The notes under the pieces: model-generated
Told to the model about the DNA's origin: nothing
Database searches by the model: none
The model's input: only the letters and a program-made list of their open reading frames with translations
Made by a program: the position numbers and the translations under genes
Shown: positions 23,010 through 35,068 of the stretch, one piece after another
Layout: every line of letters begins with the position of its first letter
Numbering within the stretch: the stretch's first letter is position 1
Assembly (NCBI RefSeq): GCF_037975245.1
Contig: NC_092571.1
Coordinates: 23,875,564 to 23,939,563 of the forward strand
From: Apostichopus japonicus
Lineage: Eukaryota; Echinodermata; Holothuroidea; Aspidochirotida; Stichopodidae
DNA length: 64,000 nucleotides
Reading direction: 5' to 3'

Positions 23010-24799
23010 TAGAAGGGCATTGCATATTCGTACTGCATATAGTTGGTGAACATTAATAAAAAATGTTTTAAAAAGAGAAAACCATGTCAACTTCAACAGT
23101 AACTGAATGAGCACCAGTGTGAATGGAATACCATTCCATACCATTTGTCAAGTTAGAAATCTTTCCAGAAATTTCATCTTCTCGAAATATTCCATTACTT
23201 CATTAATGTATGTATTAGATCTATTGCCATATATAGATATTAAGTATTGCATTCAAAGTCATTTTCCTGCTCGTGGTTAGTTGCAGGAATCATTGCAACA
23301 TTGATGTATGTGGCCTAGTGATCTGGGTCGTTATGGTGTTTTAGGCTGGTATAAGTCGTAGATTTGAGACGTGGTGAACAGGTTGTCCGCTCGCCCGACT
23401 TGGGAAGAACTACAGGTAGTAGGGGTTAGGTGTAAAGTCTGGTTGTATTCTTGAAATGTAATGGGTTGTTATGTAGTGGGTTGTGATATGATGTGATGGG
23501 TTTGGACATCGCAGGTCATAGAACCAGAAGGTGTAAAGCTGGCCGCACGCTGCCCAACTCTATGATACCTGACTCACCGCCACTTTCCTGAAATGTAAAA
23601 TGGTGGATAGTTGGGTAGTGTGTGTCTGCTGATGGCTACGACTGATCAATAATTTGCCAGTTTTAAGTCACATAGTCTTCAGCAGTCAGGGAAATTCAAC
23701 ATGTTGCTTTTTCACGATTTGCAGTTGGCAGTGTGCGGTAGTTCACTACTAAAACCGCTTAGTGTCAACGAATGTAACTTATCGCGTGGAAATTATTTTG
23801 CAAGTGACCTAACCGAGCAGTGGTGGTTAACAGTAAATAAGTTATTTGGTTGCACACCAGTCATTCAGTGTGCAGGCATCAGCCCTGGTAGGACGGGGTA
23901 CTTGATTACTATTAACACCATGGTTGAGGTTTGTGTTGGGGCTTGGTCAGATTGGGCATTGTGCGACCGGCCTAAGGTTTTCTAACAAGGCATTACTCCT
24001 GCATGAGTTGCATGGTAAATTACAAAGAACAGGTAAAATAATTTTTTTACCTGTCAGTAAAAAAAATAAAGAAAAAAATGGGAAACGTGGAGATAGGGAT
24101 GTTGTTTTATGAAGACAACTGAACAGCAGTACTAAGACATACGATGGTATATTTAAATGACATATATCCAATAAGAGCATATATAAATGCTATCAAGCAG
24201 TATATCAATGCATATTCATTTTTTCTTTCTCTCTTTTATATTATTTGCAAACTATTCATTGGTGGAGGGAGGCAAGGGGGGTGAGGGTAGTAGGGGGTGT
24301 GTTTGTCATTCTTGAATAGTCAATGGGACATATAGGCACAAGGACATATAATCAGTATGATGTACACATTAAAGTAACTAATGTCTTCATATGAGAGAGG
24401 ACCAATAGATGTTAGTATATTATGTTAAGTAAAGGAGTGCTTGGTACATAGTGTTGGCAAAATGATCTAAGGTTTCCAACACACACACATGTAATTTGTG
24501 TTTGTGTACTTACACATTACTGTCTCTTGAAAATATTAAATATTATTTATCGTATCATTATTGGTGGGAAAGAAGGAGAGTGATAAATTATGTACAGTAG
24601 AAAGAATATGACCAGAAGGGGCCCTATTCATGGTTACCCTGTTTAGCTTTTACATGGTTATCTTTTGCCTCGTCACCTGGACCTTACATCTAATGACAAG
24701 CTCTTTGCTCCATATCACTTAATTTGTCGCAAAGAGGGAAAAATACTGTTAGCAAACTGCTGAACTACTGCAGTAAACAACCTGTGTAGGTAAATGTGT

Positions 24800-24967
24800 T
24801 AAATTCTAGAGGGCCTAATATTTCGATCCTAGCAGGATATTCTTCAGAGGCTAACTGAAATGAAACCAAAGTGAGCACACAGTTCCTATTTTAAGTTTGT
24901 TTACATTTCAGTTAGCCTCTGAAGCAGATCCTGCTATAATGGAAAACATCAGGCCCTCTAGATATTT
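24800..24967. mobile_element. foldback element (two 60-bp inverted arms)
   Basis: Arms 24800-24866 and 24903-24967 are reverse complements with some mismatches. They share TAAAT-TCTAGAGGGCCT, TAGCAGGAT-T-CTTCAGAG and GCTAACTGAAATG, around a loop of about 40 bases. This is the shape of a foldback MITE or of an RNA that folds into one long hairpin. Confidence 0.8.
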
Positions 24968-25208
24968 ACAATATGTGAGTCTGTTTGAGTTAGTAATTCT
25001 TCCTGCTTGTCAGGAACTGAATGTCAATGTTGCTGTTTAAGAAGGACTAAATTGTAAACATAATGTAACAATGTATAATGTACAGTAACATGCAGTATGT
25101 AGTGCCCACTGCCGAGCATCAGTTTAAATGTGACAAAAATCTCGCTTGGTTATATTTAATTCTCGGGTGTATAAAATGTTGTATTAAAGCTTCTTGTACT
25201 CTTAAGAG

Positions 25209-25769
25209 GGCGCAGTATGGGTATTTTAGTCCTATTGTTTAATTAATGTCCGATGATTGTGCTGGACTAGGTTCGTGAGTGTGTATCACAGCATAAGGTA
25301 GAAAGAATGGCGCAGTATGGGTGTTGTAGTCCTATTACTTAAAGGCATTGAAGACTCGCCCCAAACCGCGTGCGGCCATCTGAAAAAGTTAACTTTCTGT
25401 TGCTTGCAAGTGACGTTTTGTTCGTGTCGCTACAAAATGCAGACAGTACAGTAATGAAACGTGATGCCTTGTTATCTTTAGCTGGACCTGAGATGTCCAT
25501 CGCTGTATTGTTTGTACACTGTGCTGTGGGTATTGACCGCAGCTGTATGTACTGACTGTACACTAGTGTCTAATTACAGACGGTAGCAAGCTGTGTGTGT
25601 ATTTTCTGGGATCGATGGTGGTGTCTAACACTTCTGTTACACCTCATTCGAAACTAGGTCAGATAACCGGCATTAGACTTTTGTTTTTGCGCGAGTCTTC
25701 ACACCCTTTAATGGATGTCCATTAATTATGCTGGACAAGGTTCGTGAGTGCGTATCACAGCATAAGGTC
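25209..25769. repeat. 100-bp tandem duplication; second copy split by a MITE
   Basis: Unit 1 at 25209-25308 (GGCGCAGTATGGG...CAGCATAAGG). Unit 2 at 25309-25338 continues at 25712-25769, interrupted by the TTAA MITE. Unit 1 is therefore an unoccupied reference for the insertion site. Confidence 0.85.
25339..25711. mobile_element. TTAA-flanked MITE, family A copy 2
   Basis: 373 bp from TTAA to TTAA, colinear with copy 1 at 8632-8999. Comparison with the uninterrupted unit at 25209-25308 shows one TTAA (in GTTTAATTAATGTCC) where the occupied copy has two. That confirms TTAA duplication on insertion. Confidence 0.9.
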
Positions 25770-27867
25770 AAAAGGTTAACAACTCTTCCTCTGAATTACT
25801 TCCAACATTGTGGTACAACAATGGCCATTATTAAACATTACTGATGCTGCTCTCATGAACACTTTCAAGTCTGTGAGAGGAAATGAGTTGTAATGGTTTG
25901 TTTATTAGGAAATGTACTTTCCAAAGTTACTTGTTTAATTATTAAGAAAGATCCCATTTTTCTGATAACAACATGACACCTTGCATAATATCAATTTGAA
26001 TTTCCAAACTCAGTTTCATTTGTACAACTTAAACTTTTAATATCAACTTGTTACACCTTTGTCTCATTTATGAGTATTCCAAAAAGACAGGTCTCAAAAA
26101 CTCTCATGTTATAATGTGTATAATAGCAAGTGATTTTCAACCATTTGTGTTTTGGTTGCGGTAAAATAACTTGAAGAATCAAGCAAATTCAATCATATGT
26201 AAGAATGGTTACGTCTGTAGCCAGGTCATTATTCTCTCAAACTCGTATATTTTCTTGGCGAAAGTCTCTCGGAAATGTTACAGAATATTTTGTGTCAACT
26301 ATTTTGAGAGTAGTTGGTTATCCTCCATCAACCCTTTCCAGTCATATTGTGTTAAATATGAAAATGAGAATTTTTTTATTGTCAACATGTCTCTGGAATA
26401 AAGGAAACCACTAAGGTCTGTCAAAGCATGCTAGTTTGAGTTTAATGAAAAGTATTTTGGTGGTAATGGAAGTTATTACAACTTTTTGAAAATTTTTGAC
26501 ATTTTTGCAGACAAACCTTAAAAGATAACCTAGCCTTGTTTATACTACTCAAGTAGTATCTTTACCTTGGGTGTAACTTACTTTGACCTACAAAGACTTC
26601 AGGTTGAGTTTGTTTTGTGTAATTGTGAAAGGCTGGAACACAGTTTATTGTCCAGTCGAAGAAGAAACTGATTCCATTTTATAGGCTTCCAAATTTTTGG
26701 TGATGTTTTACCTCTGTCTTTGAGTAATTCTTTCCAAAATGATTTCTTCTCTGTAAGCGGAGTGTACGGAACGGTACCAGAGAGACACTTCCAATGGTAA
26801 CAGAAAAATATGTGATCGTTAACATAACATTCAGAATCGATTTCTCATCAGTAGTTAAACGTTAAATGCATATTTTAATATGCCCAGCCATTTATTGATG
26901 AGTCTGATGAGAAATGCCAACCAAGAGGAAACAGGACGAGGTGTTCAAACTTGCAGTTCGATCGCAAAGTGAAGTAAATATTGTCGATGTTCTTGGTATT
27001 GACAGGTCTTATCAATTGATCCCAAGTGTCTTTTTAATGAATATCCATGTTGTACCAATCTTATAAAGTCAATTGGAGGCTTCGAAAGTAGAAGTACCCA
27101 GAAGAGGTCAACTTGGGTCACGTCATTATCAATGTAGTCTCTGCCACTAAATTTGAACTTGATTTTGTTGATTTGAACTGGCAAGTTACTTTATTTTGAA
27201 GACATTAAAGGAGAAAAGAAAAGGGGGAGGGGGTGGGGGAAATATTGTCCCCTAAGTTTGAAAATAGAAACTTAAAGGTGATAGATTATGTGACTGTAGT
27301 AGAATGGGATGTTTGTTAGCAAAGTAGAGTTTCTTCTTAAAACTATATTTTTAGCGGTTCACAGATTTCCAATTTTTGATACTAAACATTTGCCTGGAAA
27401 AGGTGACTGGTAAAGCTTTATCCTTGAAGTCATAATTGTTACAAAATTTGTTTGTTTGTTTTCTTTAAATTTTAAGATGTTATCAACTATAATAATATAT
27501 ATTATATTATAATATTGTCAGCTCATTTGAATGAAAGTAAAATTTTTAAAAAAAGAAGGAAAAGATGAATATTCATGCATGTCTGAAATAGTCCAATGCC
27601 ATGACAGAAAAGCTAGCTGCAAACTTGAAGACCAAAATGCTTTTGTTATTGTCAGCCCTTGTGTAAGATTGGACGAATGCTGTCTGTATTTCGACCTTGT
27701 CGTACTTTGACATTCTGGTAGAAATTAATGAGATAGAAGTACATGAAGAAACACTTTACAAAGTGAAAAAGTTGCTGGAGAATGGGTCCTCTTTATCTCC
27801 ATTATCCAATGTACCTTTATCAGATACCAAACAAGTCTCTTTGGTTTCTACTCAGTCTTGAGGTGAG

Positions 27868-27887
27868 GTGGTGGGGGGGGGGGGGTT
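27868..27887. repeat. G-rich homopolymer tract
   Basis: G run interrupted by few bases, followed by TTCGGGGG. Possible G-quadruplex or polymerase-slippage site. Confidence 0.6.
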
Positions 27888-28534
27888 CGGGGGTTGTTAC
27901 TCTATTCAGATTTCGCAGTAGGAAGGATGACTTGCAGTAATCTGGTAGAAAATAGTTCTTAAATATCTAAATGATAAATTCTACTTGGTTCTAGGTTGTA
28001 TTTGAACCACGTTTCACAAGTTACATGAGATTGATAACCATGGTAGGTACAAGCAATGCACTTATAATTTCCTTGGACATTATAGGAATATAAAATTTCA
28101 GGGATAAAAATCATAAAAATATACAAAGGATGTGTTAGAAGGTGTCAACCCTATCACAGGACGATTGAAATAACAATAGACATGGTTTATGGTTTTTGCA
28201 ATATCAGATAGTTTTTGCAATTCTTTGCACTTATAATCTGCCATAAGCAAGCTACTTGGATACCCCTTCTTTGTCATCGCCTGAACTTTAACTGCCTTTC
28301 AAGCCATTTTCTGCAAGAAACCGCCGGTAACTTATTTCTATTTTCTGCTCTGTTTTCGTTTCTTGATGCAGTTCACGATTATTTGAAATTGTATGCTTGT
28401 ATATACTGTGATTAATAATGTACATATTTTGTAAAAACATATCAAATGATCTTACATGCTTCTGAAAGGAATAGAGAAAAAGAAATAAAAAATTATCACA
28501 AAATGAGTCAACTTGTCTATCGTCTGATGTGTTC

Positions 28535-28640
28535 AGTGGTGTACGCAAAGCAGGGGAGGGGCCAAAGCAGGGGAAAGGCCGAAGGAGGGGAGGGGCAGAG
28601 ATGGGGAGGGGCAGAAGCCAGGGGTCCATTCCCTCATCTC
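28535..28640. repeat. GGGGAGGGGC-type purine-rich minisatellite
   Basis: Imperfect units such as AAAGCAGGGGAGGGGCC, AAAGCAGGGGAAAGGCC, GGAGGGGAGGGGCAG and ATGGGGAGGGGCAG in tandem. The strand bias makes it G-quadruplex-prone. The open frames across it on both strands are a by-product of composition. Confidence 0.6.
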
Positions 28641-29237
28641 CGTCAGGGGACACACATTCAGTCACTGGATAGTTAACATTTCAGTTGTGGAAGAAATTAG
28701 ATTATACCCTCTGGTTGGGTATCCAACTGCACTTTTCAGTCTCCCACAAATGGCAGGCAGATTCATATTCAATATTCACAACCTTGACCTAAGACTTAAT
28801 TAAAGACCTATTTCATGGTCTAAATATTCCATGCAGAAGTCTTTAGATGACATTAAAATCATTCTGAAAAGTTGGTTTGAAAAGTATCTTAAACATTTGA
28901 AGAAAATGCGACGTGACACCAAAATACGATGTTGGTACTGAAGACGATTATTAACATGTATTGAATTGTATGTAAGTAAATTTTATAACTTAAGTTGGGC
29001 TTCTTTGCTTAGGTCAAAGACAGAGGCCTCTGCAAGGGGGCAGGGTAGGGCATGGTGAACATTCCCTTACCTCCCTGACAGTTGGGGGATGTTGGGGGTG
29101 GTGTTTATGTTCAGCAAGGGATCACTTCAGTAAGTGGACAGACCAAACCTTGGGTTGTACATCACCATTTTCATCCTCGTTGCTAAAAATCAAAGAGTTT
29201 CAGCATTTATCTGGGAAGGGTAGGGGAGAGTAGGACT

Positions 29238-29295
29238 AAGGGGGGGGGGGGGGGGGGAGGAGGTGAGGGGAATGGGGGAGGAGGTGAGGGGAATG
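29238..29295. repeat. poly-G tract and GGAGGTGAGGGGAATG repeats
   Basis: A run of about 19 G is followed by two copies of GGAGGAGGTGAGGGGAATG. Low-complexity, strand-biased sequence. Confidence 0.7.
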
Positions 29296-32200
29296 AATGA
29301 TTGTATCTGTAGGGAAGAATAAGGAGCTCTGCACAACACAATATAAAACAATATTCAATGGTATTTTGTTGATAGACAATATATTCAAAAAATCTTCCCC
29401 ATAACCTGCAATTTTTCTTTTACAAATATGCTTCTAAAACTACACTATGGTGACGCAAACATTTGTTTTGATTCTCTAATATTTGTAGTAGAAAAAATAA
29501 ATGTTGAAATTTTCTCTTATAAACTGTTAGCATTGCATGGTAAATTGTAACATTGTGCAACAATGTGCGAAAATGAAAAAACAGCTTATTCTGTTCCCCT
29601 GTTGCATTTGTGCACTATAATCTGAAGAATGGTGGTTCCTGTGAAAGTGACCAAACCACAATTGTAAAAATTTTCAATTCTATTCACATTGACATTATTA
29701 GTTGAGAATTAATTTCTGTCATATTACTTCGCTGATACAATGGTCACTTGTGACCAACGAAGTCGGTGACCAAGTGTAAAGATGTGGGTGCCTAACAAAA
29801 CACTATTGAGTGTCACCTGTCAAAGACAAATGATGAAATGGAGATGTTTCTTCCCTTCTAACCCAACCACCCTGCCCTCCCCCAACCTCATTGTAACCCC
29901 TCTTGGCATTGTTGCTGATCAGAAGTAATAATTTGTCTTAAATCCATTACCACTGAATTAAAAAAAGGCAATTACACTTTAAATGGAGAAACATAATTGA
30001 AAAGATACGTTTGAAATTATAACTTTGAAACAATAAAAATCTAAAAGACACAATCGGAATATCAGCAAAGCAGCTAACCAAAAGTTATAGAAAAGATATG
30101 ATACAGAATATCGCCAATTTGCGATTCCCTTTTAATTAAACAGTCTGCCTTTGTGCACCATGATATATATTTTTTGAGAATAAACGAGCACAGCACCTTT
30201 GATGATTAAAACATGCAGCATTTTTTTAAATTAAATAAAAACTGGCACATCAAGAAATGAAAAACTCAAAAAAGTTTTGTGTAAAATATTTGCAGCAAAT
30301 ATAGTAAATATACTTTTCCTAAAGGTCATATTGGAGTCTATTTTTTTGTTGAAAAAACCAACAACAGACCAATTCTCTATCTTCAATCCAGAAAGTGGAT
30401 AAGGTGATCTCTTCAATGAAGCCATCTTTCCATCTGGGTTATAGATTTTGCATCATTCTTACTACAACATTCTTAAAAAATACAGGCCTGATGAGCCAGG
30501 GGTCAATTTTGGGGCACAGGAATATCTGGCGGTGGTCAGAAAAATATATAATATATGAACAATACAAATGACCCCAGGGCCCAAACTGACTCAACACACT
30601 TGTTCACACATAAATGGATTTACCTCAGTCTATAAACAAAGATATCTACGTGGCTACAACCACTGAGATGCTCATAATTGGGGACTTACTAACCATCTTT
30701 GCCAAATGCAGAAACTCTCTGCCCCACAAGGAAAGTTTTTTGTCCCAAAAAATTTACAGTAAAATCTTTGATTTTTGTCACTGTCAAACCATTGATCACT
30801 CTAACGGTTATGGAGAAAAGGGCTATAAGGTAATTGCTTGAATCACGTTCTTGTCACAATTTGTTTTGCTCTTTTCAAGTAAAATTGGGAATAGTTTAGA
30901 CTAAACACAAGATGAAAATTCCTCTTTTTCATATGAACCTTTTGGGAAGTCCCAAAATTTGCAATAGAAAAGTGTTCATATATTAATTACCTGTATCATT
31001 TACATCAACATTGTAGTTGCTATGGTTACAAAATCTTGAGTATATGAAACAGTCCACAGTAAACATGTCACTTTTAATAAATATGTAATATCAGTTACTG
31101 GCAAAAACATTAATGCAAAAATTTTAGCAAGAATTTAGGGAAGCAAGAATTTGTTAGGTTTTAATGACTGGTCAAATCACATTCATTCACAACAGTAAAA
31201 CAACAATTCCTTGTCAAGATTGTCTCGGTCCTCGGTCTCCCTTTACCCTCCCCCACCCCCTTCTACCACCTCCCCTAATTCCTTTTTGATTTGGCTAAGA
31301 GCAGGCATTGAAATAAAAGAAAAAGTGAAGAGCATTTAATAGTGATGGTTGCTGGGGATGGGCTACTTTCACAAAAGCTGACTAGGTTTTCAGTCTTAGA
31401 ATTATAATATTTAATATAACAATATGGCAGGTTATTAGAGTTACATGTACCAGCCTTCTTTAATATTCAATGATAATGTTACCCTTGGAGAGTCAAAACC
31501 TTTGATGGCATGTCTGAAAGTGCACACATGCCCCTTCTAGTGTTGAAGCTAACGTCAATGGGAATGTACAATTTGCCCTCGCCTCGCGTTTTCCCCCTTC
31601 AATTCCATGATTTATACCCACACAGCTGCTTAAATAAACAGATAAAGTTAAACTAAAGTAAATTTAAAATCGCACCTCACAGTAATAAGCAACATATGAG
31701 GTATTTACACAATATTCATAATTTAAGACATAATCTGTTGCTTTTATCTTAAAACAATTTTTATAATTCAAGAGAAAAAGTAAAAATATTCAACCATGTT
31801 TCTTTACACAAAGAAATCAATTTTTTTTTTATATGTTAACATATTATTCCTTTTTTTTTTTGGGGGGGGGGACTGGGTTTCTTAACTCTTTTATCACAAA
31901 TATGGGAACAGACTGTGGGACAGTAATAAGTAACTTCAAAATGTGAAATTATGGGCCATTATTAATACTTTACATTAATAGAAATGTTACCTTTTTCATC
32001 AACTCATAAAATGTACAGAACAAAACATATACAGCTTTGGCTGAAACATCATGGATCAATATGGAGACCCAAACGGTAAAGTGGCTGACAGCATAAGTTT
32101 ACTTGTCACCGTGAGAAATATGTTTTAAAAAAAAAGGAAAAGAAAGCACTCCATTATGGAATGGTTTTGTCCAATTTATAAAGGGAGGTACATCATACTG

Positions 32201-34643
32201 AGTACTACATTAGAATTTGCTAGGTTGCTCCTAATCTAATGCATTTAATGCTTCTTGTACGATCGTTATTGAACGGACTCCAATTAACATGACTCCAATT
32301 TTTTAAGACACGTTATTCTATATTATCTCATTCTTGAAAAGTCATTGCATTATCAATTGTGTGGAGCAGAGTTGAAGACTCTGCAGTCACTTGTGTGTTT
32401 CATGTGTACAAACACTGCTATACATGTTTTCACTTTCATAGCAATTTGCACATTTGGCATAGATTTTTGCAATGCAATTCTGGTCACTGGGTATATGATG
32501 CTTGCATTAGCCAAATAACTCTTCTCTTTGTCAATAACATTTTCACAGAATATGTTCTGTTGCATTTATGTCACCGTGACTACAGCTATAACTAAAATCT
32601 GTGATGCTTCAGCTTAAAGAACAAACATTCAAATTTACCTTTGACCTAACACACACATTGATTATAGATATACCAAGCCTAGCCTAATTTACATACAGGA
32701 ATCACAGATAAATTTGTTGGTACTTTGTCTAAACTAACAAACTAGCTAGTTTGGTACACCTTTCTAGATAAGAAAAAGTTCATAAAAAACCCTAAACAAT
32801 GACTGAAATAATGTATAGAGCAGAGTAGTGGGAATTGGGAAAAAAGTAAGATACATAACCAGTTTCCTTGATATAACGTAATTTCTCCTCTGAAGAAGGC
32901 AAACAATCAGCATGGAATGTTATAAATTGAGTGTGCAAAATTTAGCGACACTTTATAAAAGATCAAAAGGTTAAGTTGAAGTTGAAAATACTCCCATCCC
33001 CTTGCCACAAAAATGACTGCTGGTACCAAGAAAGCTTAGATCACACGATATTAACTTCCTGTCTAAACCAATTCCTTACCCGATTGGTGATAGATAATAT
33101 CATTCAGTTCAGAGAATTAAAGGAAACCAGTAGTGGTTAAGTTGACAAATTGATCTACTCGCATAAATTAGGTGCAATGTTCCGTACACCGATCTGACTT
33201 TATAACCTCTTACATGAGTAACACAATAAGCTATTTCCTATTTCTAGCTTCTAGCGTAACAGACACACTAATATCACAAGACAACACAGTTTCCTGTTTG
33301 AAGAAGCCAGTTCCTATGTTGATGTACTTATAGCAATAGATACTGCAGCATTGTTCAAATCAATGATACAGTCATGGATTCAATACAAATTATACTTTTT
33401 CTGTTTGCATTGATTTGATAACAGCGGCTACTCAGGATTTTCCCAGCCGAGATCATTTGTTTCAAGTGCAAAGTGGAAATCAGCAAAACACACTTGTGAT
33501 TGATTGCAATGGATACTGCATTACTTGTTCACATTAGTGATCATTTCACAGATTAAAGCTATATTTTTCCTAATTTTATTTATTTAGTAAATGCAAATAC
33601 ACAGCATATCCAGGACAAAAATAATGCGTTAAAGACTAAGGTACTACTAAAGCTAAAATCAATAAACCGACAATACTGTATATGTGCCCCATTGATTAAA
33701 GCTTGCTGAGTTTTAATAATGCGTTTGTTTACATATCGACTGCCTAGCTCTCATTTGCATATCACCACCTCACAGACAAACATACATTGATGTGCATACC
33801 CACATTTGACCTAAAGCTGGCTGACTGTGTGACCATCAGTGAAGCTATGAATTAAGCCAGATCAGTAAAATTACTGTAAGCTAGAGAGCTTTTGCAGTAT
33901 CACCAAACTTCCAACAAAGAGCATCACAAAATTAAATCAATTTTTAATATTTTGTACCATCCATTCTTTTAGTTTTTCTTGCATATAACGCTTTAATGTT
34001 CTGTTGAACTCGGACATTCATATGCTACATCCGTTTAATTCACTTAAACCATGGGAAATGAAATTAAGGCATTTTGACATATTGTTTGTGACAACTTTGG
34101 TGAGTGAGTGGGTGTCAATTAACAGTTGAATTACTGACTTATTGCAGTGACGATCAGTTTGGTTAACGAGCTGTGAGATTTGCATAACACTGGCCTTTTT
34201 GTAATTATTAAATGAAGCATTTACAGACTTAGAAAGCTTACAGGACTGTTTGTTAGTTTTTGCAAAAGTTTATTTGGATGTTTCAGTTTCGTTTAGACAA
34301 AAAAATAGGCAAGATGACTTTGCAAAGCATAATTTAAATAAAACACTAAAAAAAAGGAAAAATATGGGAATAAAGCTTCATTTCTGCATAGTTTTAGTTT
34401 CATGCTCAATCTCTTTCAATTTTGAAGAATGAGGAATGAGTTTTACGACAGGAAGGATCGAGAAATGGCCAAAAGGGAATAAGGAAGAACAAAGGCTCCG
34501 AGATGATGGATTAAATTTATAGCAAGCTCTACAGATTATTGTAGACGAAAACGTCACTGTAACATTTGTGGATTTTCCTATGACAGTATCACTGGAACAG
34601 CCACAGCAATAATTAGTGCATCCTGCTCGTTTTAAATGCAAGG

Positions 34644-34649
34644 TTTATT
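34644..34649 (-). terminator. candidate poly(A) signal for EFHD gene
   Basis: AATAAA on the minus strand, 282 bases after the EFHD stop codon. Alternatives exist farther left, so the 3' end is not fixed. Confidence 0.35.
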
Positions 34650-34930
34650 TTCCTTCTTGTATAAAACTGTATCAATGATCTCCATTCCCACATCTGCAAC
34701 ATGTAAATCACAGCTTCAAACTTACAAGAAAAGCAGTTCACAGTTTCAGTGTTCCAAGGTTTGCTTTTGTGTTTGTTGTTTTATCATGGGAGTAAATAAC
34801 TTGAGTTTATTCATATCCTTCACAACATGAATCTCCTCCACATCCTCCTCCCATTAACCTTTTCCCAATCTCTCCCTAATCAACACCCCCATCACCCCTC
34901 CCCCCTCCCCCACCCATGTGATTATTTCCA

Positions 34931-35068
34931 TTACTGGACACCGAATGCAGCTTGTTTTTCTTTGAATGCTTGCTTCCTCAGTTTGGCCTCCTCTGCCTGC
35001 TTCTTCCTCTCCTCTTGTTCCGCTTTTATCTCCTCCTCAAATTTACTGGATGAGTTCAGTTGTTGAAC
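34931..35068 (-). CDS. EFHD2: EFHD exon 4 (stop codon)
   Basis: After acceptor TTTTACAG; 45 codons and stop TAA at 34933-34931. Encodes the Glu/Lys-rich C-terminal helix ([20 protein letters not shown]...). Confidence 0.92.
   Translation of the reverse strand, partial: VQQLNSSSKFEEEIKAEQEERKKQAEEAKLRKQAFKEKQAAFGVQ

Larger units (their letters stand above)
21642..34643. other. 13-kb region without a supportable gene
   Basis: Contains the 3' UTR of the carrier on the left and possibly a long 3' UTR of the EFHD gene on the right. Between them are MITEs at 22603 and 25339, a foldback element at 24800, and runs of G or C. No open frame here has a recognisable domain or is conserved by eye. AT-rich throughout. 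Confidence 0.5.

Noticed and set aside
28288..28676. Open frames on both strands across a GGGGAGGGG repeat
   Set aside because: Low-complexity minisatellite. No splice or homology support.
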